A stretch of DNA of 53,685 nucleotides, taken from Rhabdochromatium marinum. GTDB lineage: Bacteria > Pseudomonadota > Gammaproteobacteria > Chromatiales > Chromatiaceae. The translations under genes and the position numbers were made by a program. Every line of letters begins with the position of its first letter. The stretch's first letter is position 1. This document shows positions 18,664-26,100 of this stretch, piece after piece. A model generated the notes under the pieces. That model saw only the letters and a list, made by a program, of their open reading frames with translations. It was not told the DNA's origin and searched no databases. The DNA is taken from assembly GCF_016583795.1 (NCBI RefSeq), contig NZ_NRRS01000022.1, positions 1-53,685 of the forward strand, in the 5' to 3' direction.

Positions 18664-20099
18664 AGCTCCGCCCGACTGTCGATTTCGCTCGCGGACAAGG
18701 CGCGCAGGATTTCCCCCAGAATCTGGCGGCTGTCATCCTCAAACTTGCTGTCCTTGCCCTTGCGGATGTCAGCAAAGAACTTCGACAGTGTCCTGAGTTG
18801 ATTGGGCGCGAGTTCATCGGAAAAGCCGCGCTTTTTCTTCAGTGCCCGGTCGGGAACCCGGTTGCGCGCGCTGTCATCGGCGGCTTTGCGTCCGTGTGAC
18901 CAGTTCATGGCACGAGCGCAGTACAGCAACATGCGATCAAGCAGAATGAAGGGGAAGCGCTGATTGCTGATGGGGCCAAGCGAGAACCGCTCCACGCCCA
19001 AGGTGCGTTGTATGTCAACCTTGGCCAGAGCAGCGCCGCCCAGGGCGCCTAGCACACTGCCGGCCGTCGCCCCCACCAGCAGCCCTGCGCCCAGGCTGCC
19101 ACCGGCCAGCGACAGATCCAGACCAACGCCGGTGGTGGCACCGGCAGCAGCACCGGCTAGCGCCATCTGGAGTCGGTTCAGGCCCAGTGCCTTGCCGACA
19201 TCATCGGAGAACAGATCCTTCTGCAGCAGGGAGTCGGGCGGCAGGTTCCAGACGTGGTGGCGAAAATGCGCACGAATCTGGTTCTGCGCATCGGTTTCCA
19301 GCTTGCGCAGCCCGTCCTGAAAGGCCACTTGCAGCGCCTGCTGGACATCAGCCCGATCCGTGTCGGATTGCAGATCACTAACACGCACCACGCGGTTGAC
19401 CCGAAAGCTCAGGGCTTCTTTCAGCAGGCCAATGATGGTAGTCACACTTGCGTCAATGCGCCGCTCCCAGTCGTAACTGAAGGCTTCAATGGTTTCCTCC
19501 AGACGCGGTTCCCAGCGCTGGTTGATGCTTTTGAGGGCATTGAGCAGCTTAATGCGCTCGGAATAGGTAGCCCGGTGGGCATTGAATTCGCGAACCGAAT
19601 TAAACGCCTTGCTCAGTGCATCCTGCCAGGCCGGCATGTATTTCTGGTTGTTACTGAGATTATTCAAAATGGCCATGCGCGGGCGTGCCGTCAGCCGCAG
19701 CAGCTCCATTTCGGTGCGGTCTTTTTCCTTGATGCGCTTGGAGCCATCAATCACCAGAATAATGCCCGCTCCGGCAGCGACCGGCTCCAGCAGAGCAATA
19801 TCATGGCTGAACAGTGGATCATGATGGAACGCCTTGACGAAGGCGCGAGCCAGATCAGTCTCGCGCTCGTGCGCCTGAAACCACTCCAGAATGGCGCTTG
19901 GGTTCTGAAATCCGGGGGTATCAACAAAGTCGATGATGGTTTTGCCATCAATGATTACCGGATAGTGGTCGGAACGGGTAGTGGTACCGGCGCGCTTGTC
20001 GATCTCAATGCGGTCGTTTTCAGTCAGGGTGGCGACCACTGAGGATTTGCCAGCATTCGGATGGCCCATGATGGCCAGGGTTGGGATGTCCGCAGCCAT
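18660..20099 (-). CDS. DUF3482-type GTPase
   Basis: 479 residues with an N-terminal small GTPase domain: P-loop GHPNAGKSS (12-20), a threonine-rich switch I (RAGTTTRSD), DTPGFQ (G3) and a likely G4 region near NNLSNNQ. A long helical region and a hydrophobic glycine/alanine-rich hairpin (about 315-360) follow, likely membrane-inserting, then a basic tail. It matches the DUF3482 family, usually paired with a DUF2868 membrane protein. Its start overlaps the stop of that partner (TAATG), so translation is coupled. The role of the pair is not established. Confidence 0.85.
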   Translation of the reverse strand: MAADIPTLAIMGHPNAGKSSVVATLTENDRIEIDKRAGTTTRSDHYPVIIDGKTIIDFVDTPGFQNPSAILEWFQAHERETDLARAFVKAFHHDPLFSHDIALLEPVAAGAGIILVIDGSKRIKEKDRTEMELLRLTARPRMAILNNLSNNQKYMPAWQDALSKAFNSVREFNAHRATYSERIKLLNALKSINQRWEPRLEETIEAFSYDWERRIDASVTTIIGLLKEALSFRVNRVVRVSDLQSDTDRADVQQALQVAFQDGLRKLETDAQNQIRAHFRHHVWNLPPDSLLQKDLFSDDVGKALGLNRLQMALAGAAAGATTGVGLDLSLAGGSLGAGLLVGATAGSVLGALGGAALAKVDIQRTLGVERFSLGPISNQRFPFILLDRMLLYCARAMNWSHGRKAADDSARNRVPDRALKKKRGFSDELAPNQLRTLSKFFADIRKGKDSKFEDDSRQILGEILRALSASEIDSRAEL

Positions 20100-22291
20100 T
20101 AGCGCTCCTCCGTGTCGTCATCCGCAGCCGCCGCAACCAAGGAAGTCAGGCGCAGATAAGGGTCGGCCAGTTGCTCAATTTTGCGCTGCCAGTCGCTGAA
20201 ATCGAAGGCCGTCACTGGCGGCAGCGGGTCATCCTCGTCTTCGCCTTCGGGATCGCCGATCAGGCTGATCAGCATCTGCGCCTGATCACCAGCCGCTGCG
20301 CGCACCCGCCGCAGGAAGCTCAGACTTTCGGTAATCGGCGGCTGCGAGCCATCATCGACCAGCGCAATGCGCGGCGGCGGCGCCTCCCATAGGCTGTCGG
20401 TGATCAGGGCAATAGCCTGATCGGCCATGGCTGAGCCACCACCATAGGTGGCGGAGCGGGCCACCCGCCAGCCCGAGCACTGGCGCAGCAGCTGTTGCAA
20501 ACGGCCATGATCGGCTTCTTCCAGCACATCGGCCACATCGACATGCAGCAGCAAAATACAAGCATCAGGAGCGATGCGCGCTTGATCCTGCGGCGCTTTG
20601 TCCTGCGCCGGTTGTTTGCTGATGGCACGGTGCGGCGGGCTGGAGGTCGTCGGAGCGGGCGTCGCAACCGGTTTCGCAGTCGGTTTCGCAACCGGTTTCC
20701 CAGTTGGTTTGGCAACTGGTTTCCCGGTTGCCTGCTTCACCAACTCCTTGGCTGGTGTATCGGTCGATATGTCAGCCGGTTTATCAGCTAATTTTTCAAC
20801 TGGTGCTTCAACTGACTTATCAGCCGGCTTAGCCGTGGGTGGTGGCGTGGATTGCGCCGCTTCGTCCGTCACGGGCACCTCGGGCGGCGTCGATGTCGGC
20901 GCCGCGCGCGCAGCCGTCACCGGGGTTAAGGGGCCGGGAATGGGCATTTCAGGGCCAGTCCCGGTGCGACCCAGCCCGGTATCCAGCTCGGGCGTCACCA
21001 GTCGCGTGTAGAGCGCCTGAGTGCGCTGATGCGTGAAGGGCAGACGATTCAGCGCCTGGCGTTGGCTGAAGGCGGACAGTCCGAGCAACAGCAGCCGTGG
21101 CAGCAGACCGTAGCAGATCAGCGCCAACAGCAAAAACCAGCGCCAGGCGCGCAGATGCTCAGCATTCAGCAGGTACAGCGGATCTTTCAGGTTAATGCGC
21201 GTACCGGCCACCTCGGCCAGCGTCGGATAGCCAACCCCTTCGCCAAATAGATCGCTCCAGGGCCAGGCCACCGCTTTGGTCAGATGATAAATCACCGCCG
21301 GATCGACATTCAGAGCTGACCCCCAACCGAACGCCAGATCGCTGAACCACACCAGCAGTAGGGTGACCAGGATGGCGCCGAGATTAAAACCGATGCCAAA
21401 GGCCTGCACCGGAATCAGCATCGGCAGATAGGAGGCTGGCCCGTAGAGTGAGAAGTGCGACTGCAACAGCCCCTGACGCGACTTGGCCCGTTCGCGCACC
21501 TCGGGTGGCATTTGCCCCAGCCGGTGGCGCTGAATCCACTGCGCCACGCGCGAAAACAGTGGGCGAATCAGATGCGCCAGCAGGGAAACATCGCGCAGAG
21601 CCTGCTGCATGGATTTGGAGCGACGCATGAACCAGGCTCCCAGCGTAAAGCCAGCCAAACCCAGCTGTAAGAACACCAGCACAAACAGAAACCAGGACAC
21701 ATTGACCGGGCGCACGCCGTCATACTGCAACAGCGCCGAGGCCACCGCACCGCCGGTAATGAGGCCCAGCACGGTCAGCAGGATGGTGACCACCCGCTGA
21801 CCGCGCGCAAAGGAAGCACCGGGCAACAGGGGCCGCAGAGCCGGATCTTCCGTGCGGCGACATTCGGCGAGCCACAGGCGCAGCGCGGAGCGGCGGTGCT
21901 CGGCGGTATGCTCGGCGGCTTGAATATGCGGTTTGACACGCTCAAGATAGATTGAGCGATCACGCTTGGCGAGCGATTGTCGCTCCACCAGGGTGTCCTG
22001 CTCGGCATGTTCATCGGCCTCGACGTAATAGTCGAAATCGATCAGGTCGGGGACTTCCCAACGTGGAAACGGGGCTGTATCACCTTGCGACGACTCGGCC
22101 GACAAGGCGGTTGTTCGGAAAAAGGTCATCGGATTGCCAGGACTCCGCTCAAGGGATATTCCAAAATAGGATAGCAATTCCTCCAGACGCCTGAATGGCG
22201 AATCGACTTTCGAATCGACTTCTGGGTGCAAGATCACCACTGAGAGCGCCATCGAACGGCTCTGTGCTAACCTCAACCAGCTCCGCGACAT
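20099..22291 (-). CDS. DUF2868-type membrane protein
   Basis: 730 residues. The N-terminal part is soluble (1-150). Four or more membrane helices follow in pairs (about 170-240, 300-350, 400-425). A low-complexity Pro/Lys/Thr/Ala-rich linker (about 470-590) contains a repeated KPVAKPTGKPVAKPT pattern. A soluble C-terminal domain (about 595-730) begins with CILLLHVDVADVLEE. It is the partner of the downstream GTPase gene (overlapping stop/start). An alternative start, Met15 (MALSVVILHPEVD), is possible; the longer one is listed because no ribosome site separates them clearly. Confidence 0.8.
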   Translation of the reverse strand: MSRSWLRLAQSRSMALSVVILHPEVDSKVDSPFRRLEELLSYFGISLERSPGNPMTFFRTTALSAESSQGDTAPFPRWEVPDLIDFDYYVEADEHAEQDTLVERQSLAKRDRSIYLERVKPHIQAAEHTAEHRRSALRLWLAECRRTEDPALRPLLPGASFARGQRVVTILLTVLGLITGGAVASALLQYDGVRPVNVSWFLFVLVFLQLGLAGFTLGAWFMRRSKSMQQALRDVSLLAHLIRPLFSRVAQWIQRHRLGQMPPEVRERAKSRQGLLQSHFSLYGPASYLPMLIPVQAFGIGFNLGAILVTLLLVWFSDLAFGWGSALNVDPAVIYHLTKAVAWPWSDLFGEGVGYPTLAEVAGTRINLKDPLYLLNAEHLRAWRWFLLLALICYGLLPRLLLLGLSAFSQRQALNRLPFTHQRTQALYTRLVTPELDTGLGRTGTGPEMPIPGPLTPVTAARAAPTSTPPEVPVTDEAAQSTPPPTAKPADKSVEAPVEKLADKPADISTDTPAKELVKQATGKPVAKPTGKPVAKPTAKPVATPAPTTSSPPHRAISKQPAQDKAPQDQARIAPDACILLLHVDVADVLEEADHGRLQQLLRQCSGWRVARSATYGGGSAMADQAIALITDSLWEAPPPRIALVDDGSQPPITESLSFLRRVRAAAGDQAQMLISLIGDPEGEDEDDPLPPVTAFDFSDWQRKIEQLADPYLRLTSLVAAAADDDTEER
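20640..20740 (-). repeat. Degenerate Pro-Lys codon repeat inside DUF2868 gene
   Basis: Tandem degenerate units of about 12-24 bases encoding repeated K-P-(V/T)-(A/G). On the plus strand they read as recurring GGTTTCGC / GGTTTCCC with AACTGG or AACCGG between. They lie in the linker between membrane and soluble domains and probably vary in copy number between strains. Confidence 0.55.
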
Positions 22292-22316
22292 CAGAATCGA
22301 GATCAGCTGTCAACTA

Positions 22317-22581
22317 CCCCGCCCTGAAGGGCGGAGCTTGTGAAGACAAGCTGGATTGACCAGGGAAAGCGGTGAAAACCCGCTACGTTTGCAACAGGTC
22401 GTTGAGACCCACTCCGGGATGCTTCCTCAGTCCCGGACCCTGGAAGATCAGGATCATGCGGGCGAAAGGCAAAGCGCCGAAGGTTTTGATCGCTGCCGCA
22501 AGGCCGGAGCCGGTTGCAGACAGTCCCGAGGGGAGCGGGCTGCAAAGCCCCGTCACCAGGCCCGTAAGGGCAGGAATTGAA
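22317..22581 (+). ncRNA. HEARO / omega-RNA-like guide RNA leader of IscB
   Basis: About 265 bases directly ahead of the iscB ATG, GC-rich and full of short helices: CCGCCC/GGGCGG, AGCTTG..CAAGCT, GTCCCGAGGGGAGCGGG, and a final AGGCCCGTAAGGGCAGGAATTGAA before ATG. This arrangement, and the last segment in particular, matches my memory of HEARO RNAs, the omega-RNAs that guide IscB. The guide would be the 16 or so bases just left of the element end, near 22300-22316. The assignment is from layout and remembered motifs; a covariance-model search (Rfam HEARO) would settle it. Confidence 0.72.
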
Positions 22582-23550
22582 ATGGCTGTCTTCGTATTAG
22601 ACCAACAGAAAACACCCCTGATGCCCTGCTCAGAAAAGCGGGCGCGGCTGTTATTGGAACGCGGGCGAGCAGTGGTGGTGCGATTGCACCCCTTCACCCT
22701 TTGCCTCAAAGACCGCATCGGCGGTGAAACCCAGCCGCTGCGCCTGTCGCTCGATCCGGGCAGCAAGACGACCGGAATCGCTTTGGTGCGCGAGCTTGAG
22801 TGCATCGACCTTGAGACAGGGACGGGCGAGGTGAGCCGTGAGATCAGCGGAGTCGAATACCAACAGGGTGAACTCGCCGGTTATGAGGTGCGCGAATATC
22901 TGTTGGAGAAGTGGCAGCGCGCCTGCCGCACCTGCAATCAACGCAAAGGCCGTCAGCTGATTGAGGACGTTCTGAGCAACCAACCCGAGCGCCTGCGCCG
23001 CCTTCAGTCACAGGCCAAAGCCCCACTTCGCGATGCGGCGGTGGTCAATGCGACGCGCTGGGCACTCTTTGAGCGATTGAAGGCCACGGGCTTGCCCGTG
23101 AGCACGGGCTCGGGCGGTCAGACCCAATACAACCGCCAACGCCTCGGCATTCCCAAGACCCATGCGCTCGATGCGGCCTGTGTCGGTCAACTCACGGCGC
23201 TCCATCGCTGGAACATCCCGACGCTCACCCTTCAGGCCACTGGACGCGGCCGCTATCAGCGCACCCACCTGAACCGCTTCGGCTTCCCACGCGGCTACCT
23301 GATGCGCGAGAAACGCGTCCACGGCTTTCAGACCGGGGATCGAGTAATCGCTGAGATGCCAACAGGCAAGACAGCTGGCATCCATGTCGGGCGCGTGGCC
23401 GTACGTGCCTCGGGACGCTTCAACATCCAGACCGCAACGAAATCTGGTACAAGGGATTTCACACGCCATTGCCGCGTGGTGCAACGCGCCAACGGCTATG
23501 GCTACTCATCCACCCCAACCCAAACGGAGGAAGCGAGACAGGTGGGTTAA
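22582..23550 (+). CDS. iscB: IscB-like protein with internal in-frame deletions (HNH-less)
   Basis: 322 residues from the ATG after the omega-RNA, against roughly 400-500 for intact IscB. It keeps the PLMP motif (TPLMPCSEKRARLLLERGRA), RuvC-I (LSLDPGSKTTGIAL), RuvC-III (KTHALDAA) and the C-terminal domain. Two pieces are missing with the frame preserved. One is the bridge helix plus RuvC-II glutamate region, between ETGTGEVSR and EISGVEYQQ. The other is 33 residues of the HNH core: Trp-Gln-Arg-Ala-Cys runs straight into Arg-Thr-Cys-Asn, where copy 1 has the whole domain. The HNH deletion falls between short GCCTGC direct repeats. Catalysis by HNH is impossible, and RuvC is probably dead. It could still bind the omega-RNA or may simply be decaying. 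Confidence 0.8.
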   Translation: MAVFVLDQQKTPLMPCSEKRARLLLERGRAVVVRLHPFTLCLKDRIGGETQPLRLSLDPGSKTTGIALVRELECIDLETGTGEVSREISGVEYQQGELAGYEVREYLLEKWQRACRTCNQRKGRQLIEDVLSNQPERLRRLQSQAKAPLRDAAVVNATRWALFERLKATGLPVSTGSGGQTQYNRQRLGIPKTHALDAACVGQLTALHRWNIPTLTLQATGRGRYQRTHLNRFGFPRGYLMREKRVHGFQTGDRVIAEMPTGKTAGIHVGRVAVRASGRFNIQTATKSGTRDFTRHCRVVQRANGYGYSSTPTQTEEARQVG

Positions 23551-23597
23551 CCGCGCTGCGCGCGGTGCGCTCTGCCTCCCCGCCCTGAAGGACGGGG
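23550..23597 (+). repeat. Right-end hairpins of IscB copy 2
   Basis: ACCGCGC-TGC-GCGCGGT at 23550-23566 overlaps the iscB stop codon. An imperfect CCCCGCCCT-GA-AGGACGGGG lies at 23577-23597 (one mismatch), followed by TTTCTCGCG. These correspond one to one with the hairpins at 1019-1065 and mark the same element end. Confidence 0.6.
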
Positions 23598-23614
23598 TTT
23601 CTCGCGTAAGACTG

Positions 23615-24706
23615 ATGACGACAACAGACACAACACCACCGGGCCTGATGCTCACTCCCGGCCCCAAAGGCGCCTGGGACGATGCCCGGGTTTCCGGCCC
23701 CCGGGTGCTGCGCTCGGCCAATGGCCTCTGGCGCATGTGGTACTACGGTCGCGATCAGGACTTCGACTCGGAGATCAACCTCCCCACCGGTCGCTGCGGG
23801 CTGGCCACCTCGAATGACGGGCTGCACTGGACCCGGGAGCCGGGGCCACTGACCAAGGGCGCGGTCTTTGAGCCTCACCCCAATCCCGACCGTTTCGACT
23901 GCGCGCATGTCGGCATCAGCGACCTGAGCTACCAGGACGGCCTGTACTGGATGTGGTACCTCGGCGGGGATCAGAGTCGCACCCACATTGGCGAGTTCGA
24001 CGCCAAAGGCCTGCAACTGCGCCCCGGCTGCGCCATCTCACGCGACGGGCTGCACTGGCTGCGCCTTGAAGGTCCGCACCGTGGCGCCCTGCTGGACCTC
24101 GGCGCCCCCGGCGAGCCGGACATGGCCCTGTGCGGCTGGCCAGTGGTGCGCCGCTTTGCTGATGGCGTCTGGCGGATGTACTACCACAGCCTGGATCCGG
24201 CACGCATGGTCTTTGTGCTGTGCCTGGCCGAATCCAGCGACGGACTCCGGTGGACCAAGCGCGGCGAGATTCTAGGTCCCGGCGAGCCGGGCCGCTTCGA
24301 CGCCCAGGGCATCGGTACGCGCGACCTGCTGTTCCATCACGGCCACTGGCTGATGTTCTATGAAGGCGTTGGCGAGCAGGGCTACCGCTCCATTGGGCTC
24401 GCCACATCGGATGATGGCATTCACTGGACCCGCCGACCGGGTCGGGAACCTGATGGCTCGGCGTTTGCCCATGCCCCCAAAGGCTCGGGACAATGGGATG
24501 CCTTTGCCGTCGGCACTCCCCATATTGTCCCTTTACCGGACGGGTCCTTCCGTCTCTACTATGTGGGGGCGAATGAAACCCCCGCCGGTTTTACCGATGA
24601 ACTGGCCATGGTGCAGCAAATCGGCGTGGCCATCAGCAACGGCCCTGACCTGACCCGCTGGAAGCGCTGGCAAGCGCAACCCCGGCCACAAAGCACTGGC
24701 ACCTAA
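23615..24706 (+). CDS. Five-bladed beta-propeller protein, glycosidase-like fold
   Basis: 363 residues with five repeats, each with an aromatic strand (WRMWYYG, YWMWYLG, WRMYYHS, WLMFYEG, FRLYYVG). Four SxDGxxW turns are also seen (SNDGLHWTR, SRDGLHWLR, SSDGLRWTK, SDDGIHWTR). This is the five-bladed propeller of the GH32/43/62/68/130-like glycosidase superfamily. No signal peptide is seen, so it is likely cytoplasmic. The substrate is unknown. The ATG chosen lies at the very edge of the IscB element, whose conserved end includes it. The native start may have been Met14 (MLTPGPKGAWDD), close to where homologous sequence would begin. Confidence 0.78.
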   Translation: MTTTDTTPPGLMLTPGPKGAWDDARVSGPRVLRSANGLWRMWYYGRDQDFDSEINLPTGRCGLATSNDGLHWTREPGPLTKGAVFEPHPNPDRFDCAHVGISDLSYQDGLYWMWYLGGDQSRTHIGEFDAKGLQLRPGCAISRDGLHWLRLEGPHRGALLDLGAPGEPDMALCGWPVVRRFADGVWRMYYHSLDPARMVFVLCLAESSDGLRWTKRGEILGPGEPGRFDAQGIGTRDLLFHHGHWLMFYEGVGEQGYRSIGLATSDDGIHWTRRPGREPDGSAFAHAPKGSGQWDAFAVGTPHIVPLPDGSFRLYYVGANETPAGFTDELAMVQQIGVAISNGPDLTRWKRWQAQPRPQSTGT

Positions 24707-24748
24707 AGTCACTCAAAAGCCATCCAACCCTGAGCCACCAGCCAACCG

Positions 24749-26083
24749 ATGCCCGCCTTCCTCCATGCCGCTGATGTGCATCTCGACAGCCCGCTGACCG
24801 GGCTGGAGGCCTATGACAGTGCGCCGGTTGAGGACATCCGCGCTGCCACCCGCCGCGCGCTGGAGAATCTGGTTGCGCTGGCGCTGGCCGAATCCGTCGA
24901 TGCCCTGCTGCTGGCCGGCGACATCTACGATGGTGACTGGCGCGACTACAACACCGGCCTGTTCTTCGCCGGACAGATGGCACGGCTGCAACAGGCCGGG
25001 ATTCCGGTACTGATGATCCATGGCAATCATGATGCCGCCAGCCAGATCAGCCGCCAGCTGCGCCTACCGAAGAATGTGCATGTCTTCTCCAGCCGCGCAC
25101 CGGAAAGCCACCGCATTGAGGCCGCCGGTCTGGTGATCCATGGTCAGAGTTATGCCAGACGCCAGACCACAGAGGATCTCACCCGCGCCTACCCGGCAGC
25201 CGAGCCGGGCCTTTTCAATATCGGCTTGCTACACACCTCACTCGACGGCCGCCCCGGCCACGATCCTTACGCGCCCTGCCGACTTGATGATCTGTACCGC
25301 CTCGGCTACGACTACTGGGCGCTGGGTCATGTGCATCAGCGCGAGATCGTTCATGAAGAATCCCCCTGGGTGGTCTTCCCCGGTAACCTGCAAGGACGCC
25401 ATGCCCGCGAGACCGGCGCCAAGGGCGCCACCCTGGTGCGCATTCAAGACAATCGTGTGCTGGCCGTCGAACATCACCCGCTCGATGTGGTGCGCTGGGT
25501 GCAATGCGATCTTGAGCTTCCCCACACCATCACCAGCGACCAGATCGAAGCCCGCATCGCCACCGAATTGCAAGCCGCCCAGGCCGCCGCCGAGGGACGG
25601 CTGCTCGCTGTGCGCCTGCGCCTGCATGGCACCACCCGTGCCGACACGGAACTGCGCGCCACCGCCGAAGCCCTGCTCAATCAGTGCCGAGTCATTGGCT
25701 TCGAGGTCGCCGGTCGCGATCTCTGGATCGAAAAACTCATCCTCGCGACCAGGCGACCGGCACACCCGCTGACAGCCACGGAATCGGCCGCTCAACCGGA
25801 CGGCTCCGAAGACTCCGCCCTCGCACCGCTGTTCGAGTCCCTGGCCGACCCCGACAGCCTGCTCGTGCCGGCCAATGATCCGCCGGCGCTCGCCACCAAC
25901 CTGCTCGAAGACATCGAAGCGCTGCTGCACAAGCTCCCCGCAACCCTGCACAACGACTCCAACGGTCTGGACCTGAGCGCCCCCAGCCTGACTTGCCACG
26001 ACGGCGGCCTGCATCAATGCCTGCGCGATGCCCATGCGCTGCTGCTCGAACGCCTGCGCGCTGGCCCCAGTCCCCAGCACTAA
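24749..26083 (+). CDS. yhaO: YhaO/SbcD-like DNA repair metallophosphoesterase
   Basis: 444 residues. Two-metal phosphoesterase motifs are all present: HAADVHLDSPL (D-x-H), LLAGDIYDGDW (GD-x-x-D), MIHGNHDA (GNHD), and GHVHQRE with PGNLQGRH. This is the Mre11/SbcD-like nuclease group, in the branch paired with the large YhaN ATPase. The next gene starts 17 bp downstream. It would cut DNA ends or hairpins as a complex with YhaN. Confidence 0.9.
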   Translation: MPAFLHAADVHLDSPLTGLEAYDSAPVEDIRAATRRALENLVALALAESVDALLLAGDIYDGDWRDYNTGLFFAGQMARLQQAGIPVLMIHGNHDAASQISRQLRLPKNVHVFSSRAPESHRIEAAGLVIHGQSYARRQTTEDLTRAYPAAEPGLFNIGLLHTSLDGRPGHDPYAPCRLDDLYRLGYDYWALGHVHQREIVHEESPWVVFPGNLQGRHARETGAKGATLVRIQDNRVLAVEHHPLDVVRWVQCDLELPHTITSDQIEARIATELQAAQAAAEGRLLAVRLRLHGTTRADTELRATAEALLNQCRVIGFEVAGRDLWIEKLILATRRPAHPLTATESAAQPDGSEDSALAPLFESLADPDSLLVPANDPPALATNLLEDIEALLHKLPATLHNDSNGLDLSAPSLTCHDGGLHQCLRDAHALLLERLRAGPSPQH

Positions 26084-26100
26084 GGCCAGCGCACCCGCGC

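Larger units (their letters stand above)
22310..23618 (+). mobile_element. IscB element copy 2 (non-autonomous ISC/IS200-IS605 type)
   Basis: A complete-looking short element. The left end carries the hairpin CCGCCC-TGAA-GGGCGG at 22319-22334. A structured leader resembling the HEARO/omega-RNA, an internally deleted iscB and the right-end hairpins (23550-23566 and 23577-23597) follow. No Y1 transposase (iscA/tnpA) is present, so any mobility would need help in trans. It is on the same strand as copy 1, about 21 kb away. Its right end abuts or includes the start codon of the propeller gene. Confidence 0.75.

Noticed and set aside
22372-22581. N-terminal extension of IscB copy 2 through the leader
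   Set aside because: The frame is open but translates the structured guide-RNA region; the protein aligns with IscB only from the ATG at 22582 (PLMP motif near the start).
23384-23614. N-terminal extension of the propeller protein back into iscB
   Set aside because: The extension is the iscB coding sequence read in another frame, with no ribosome site; the ATG at 23615 is far more likely.
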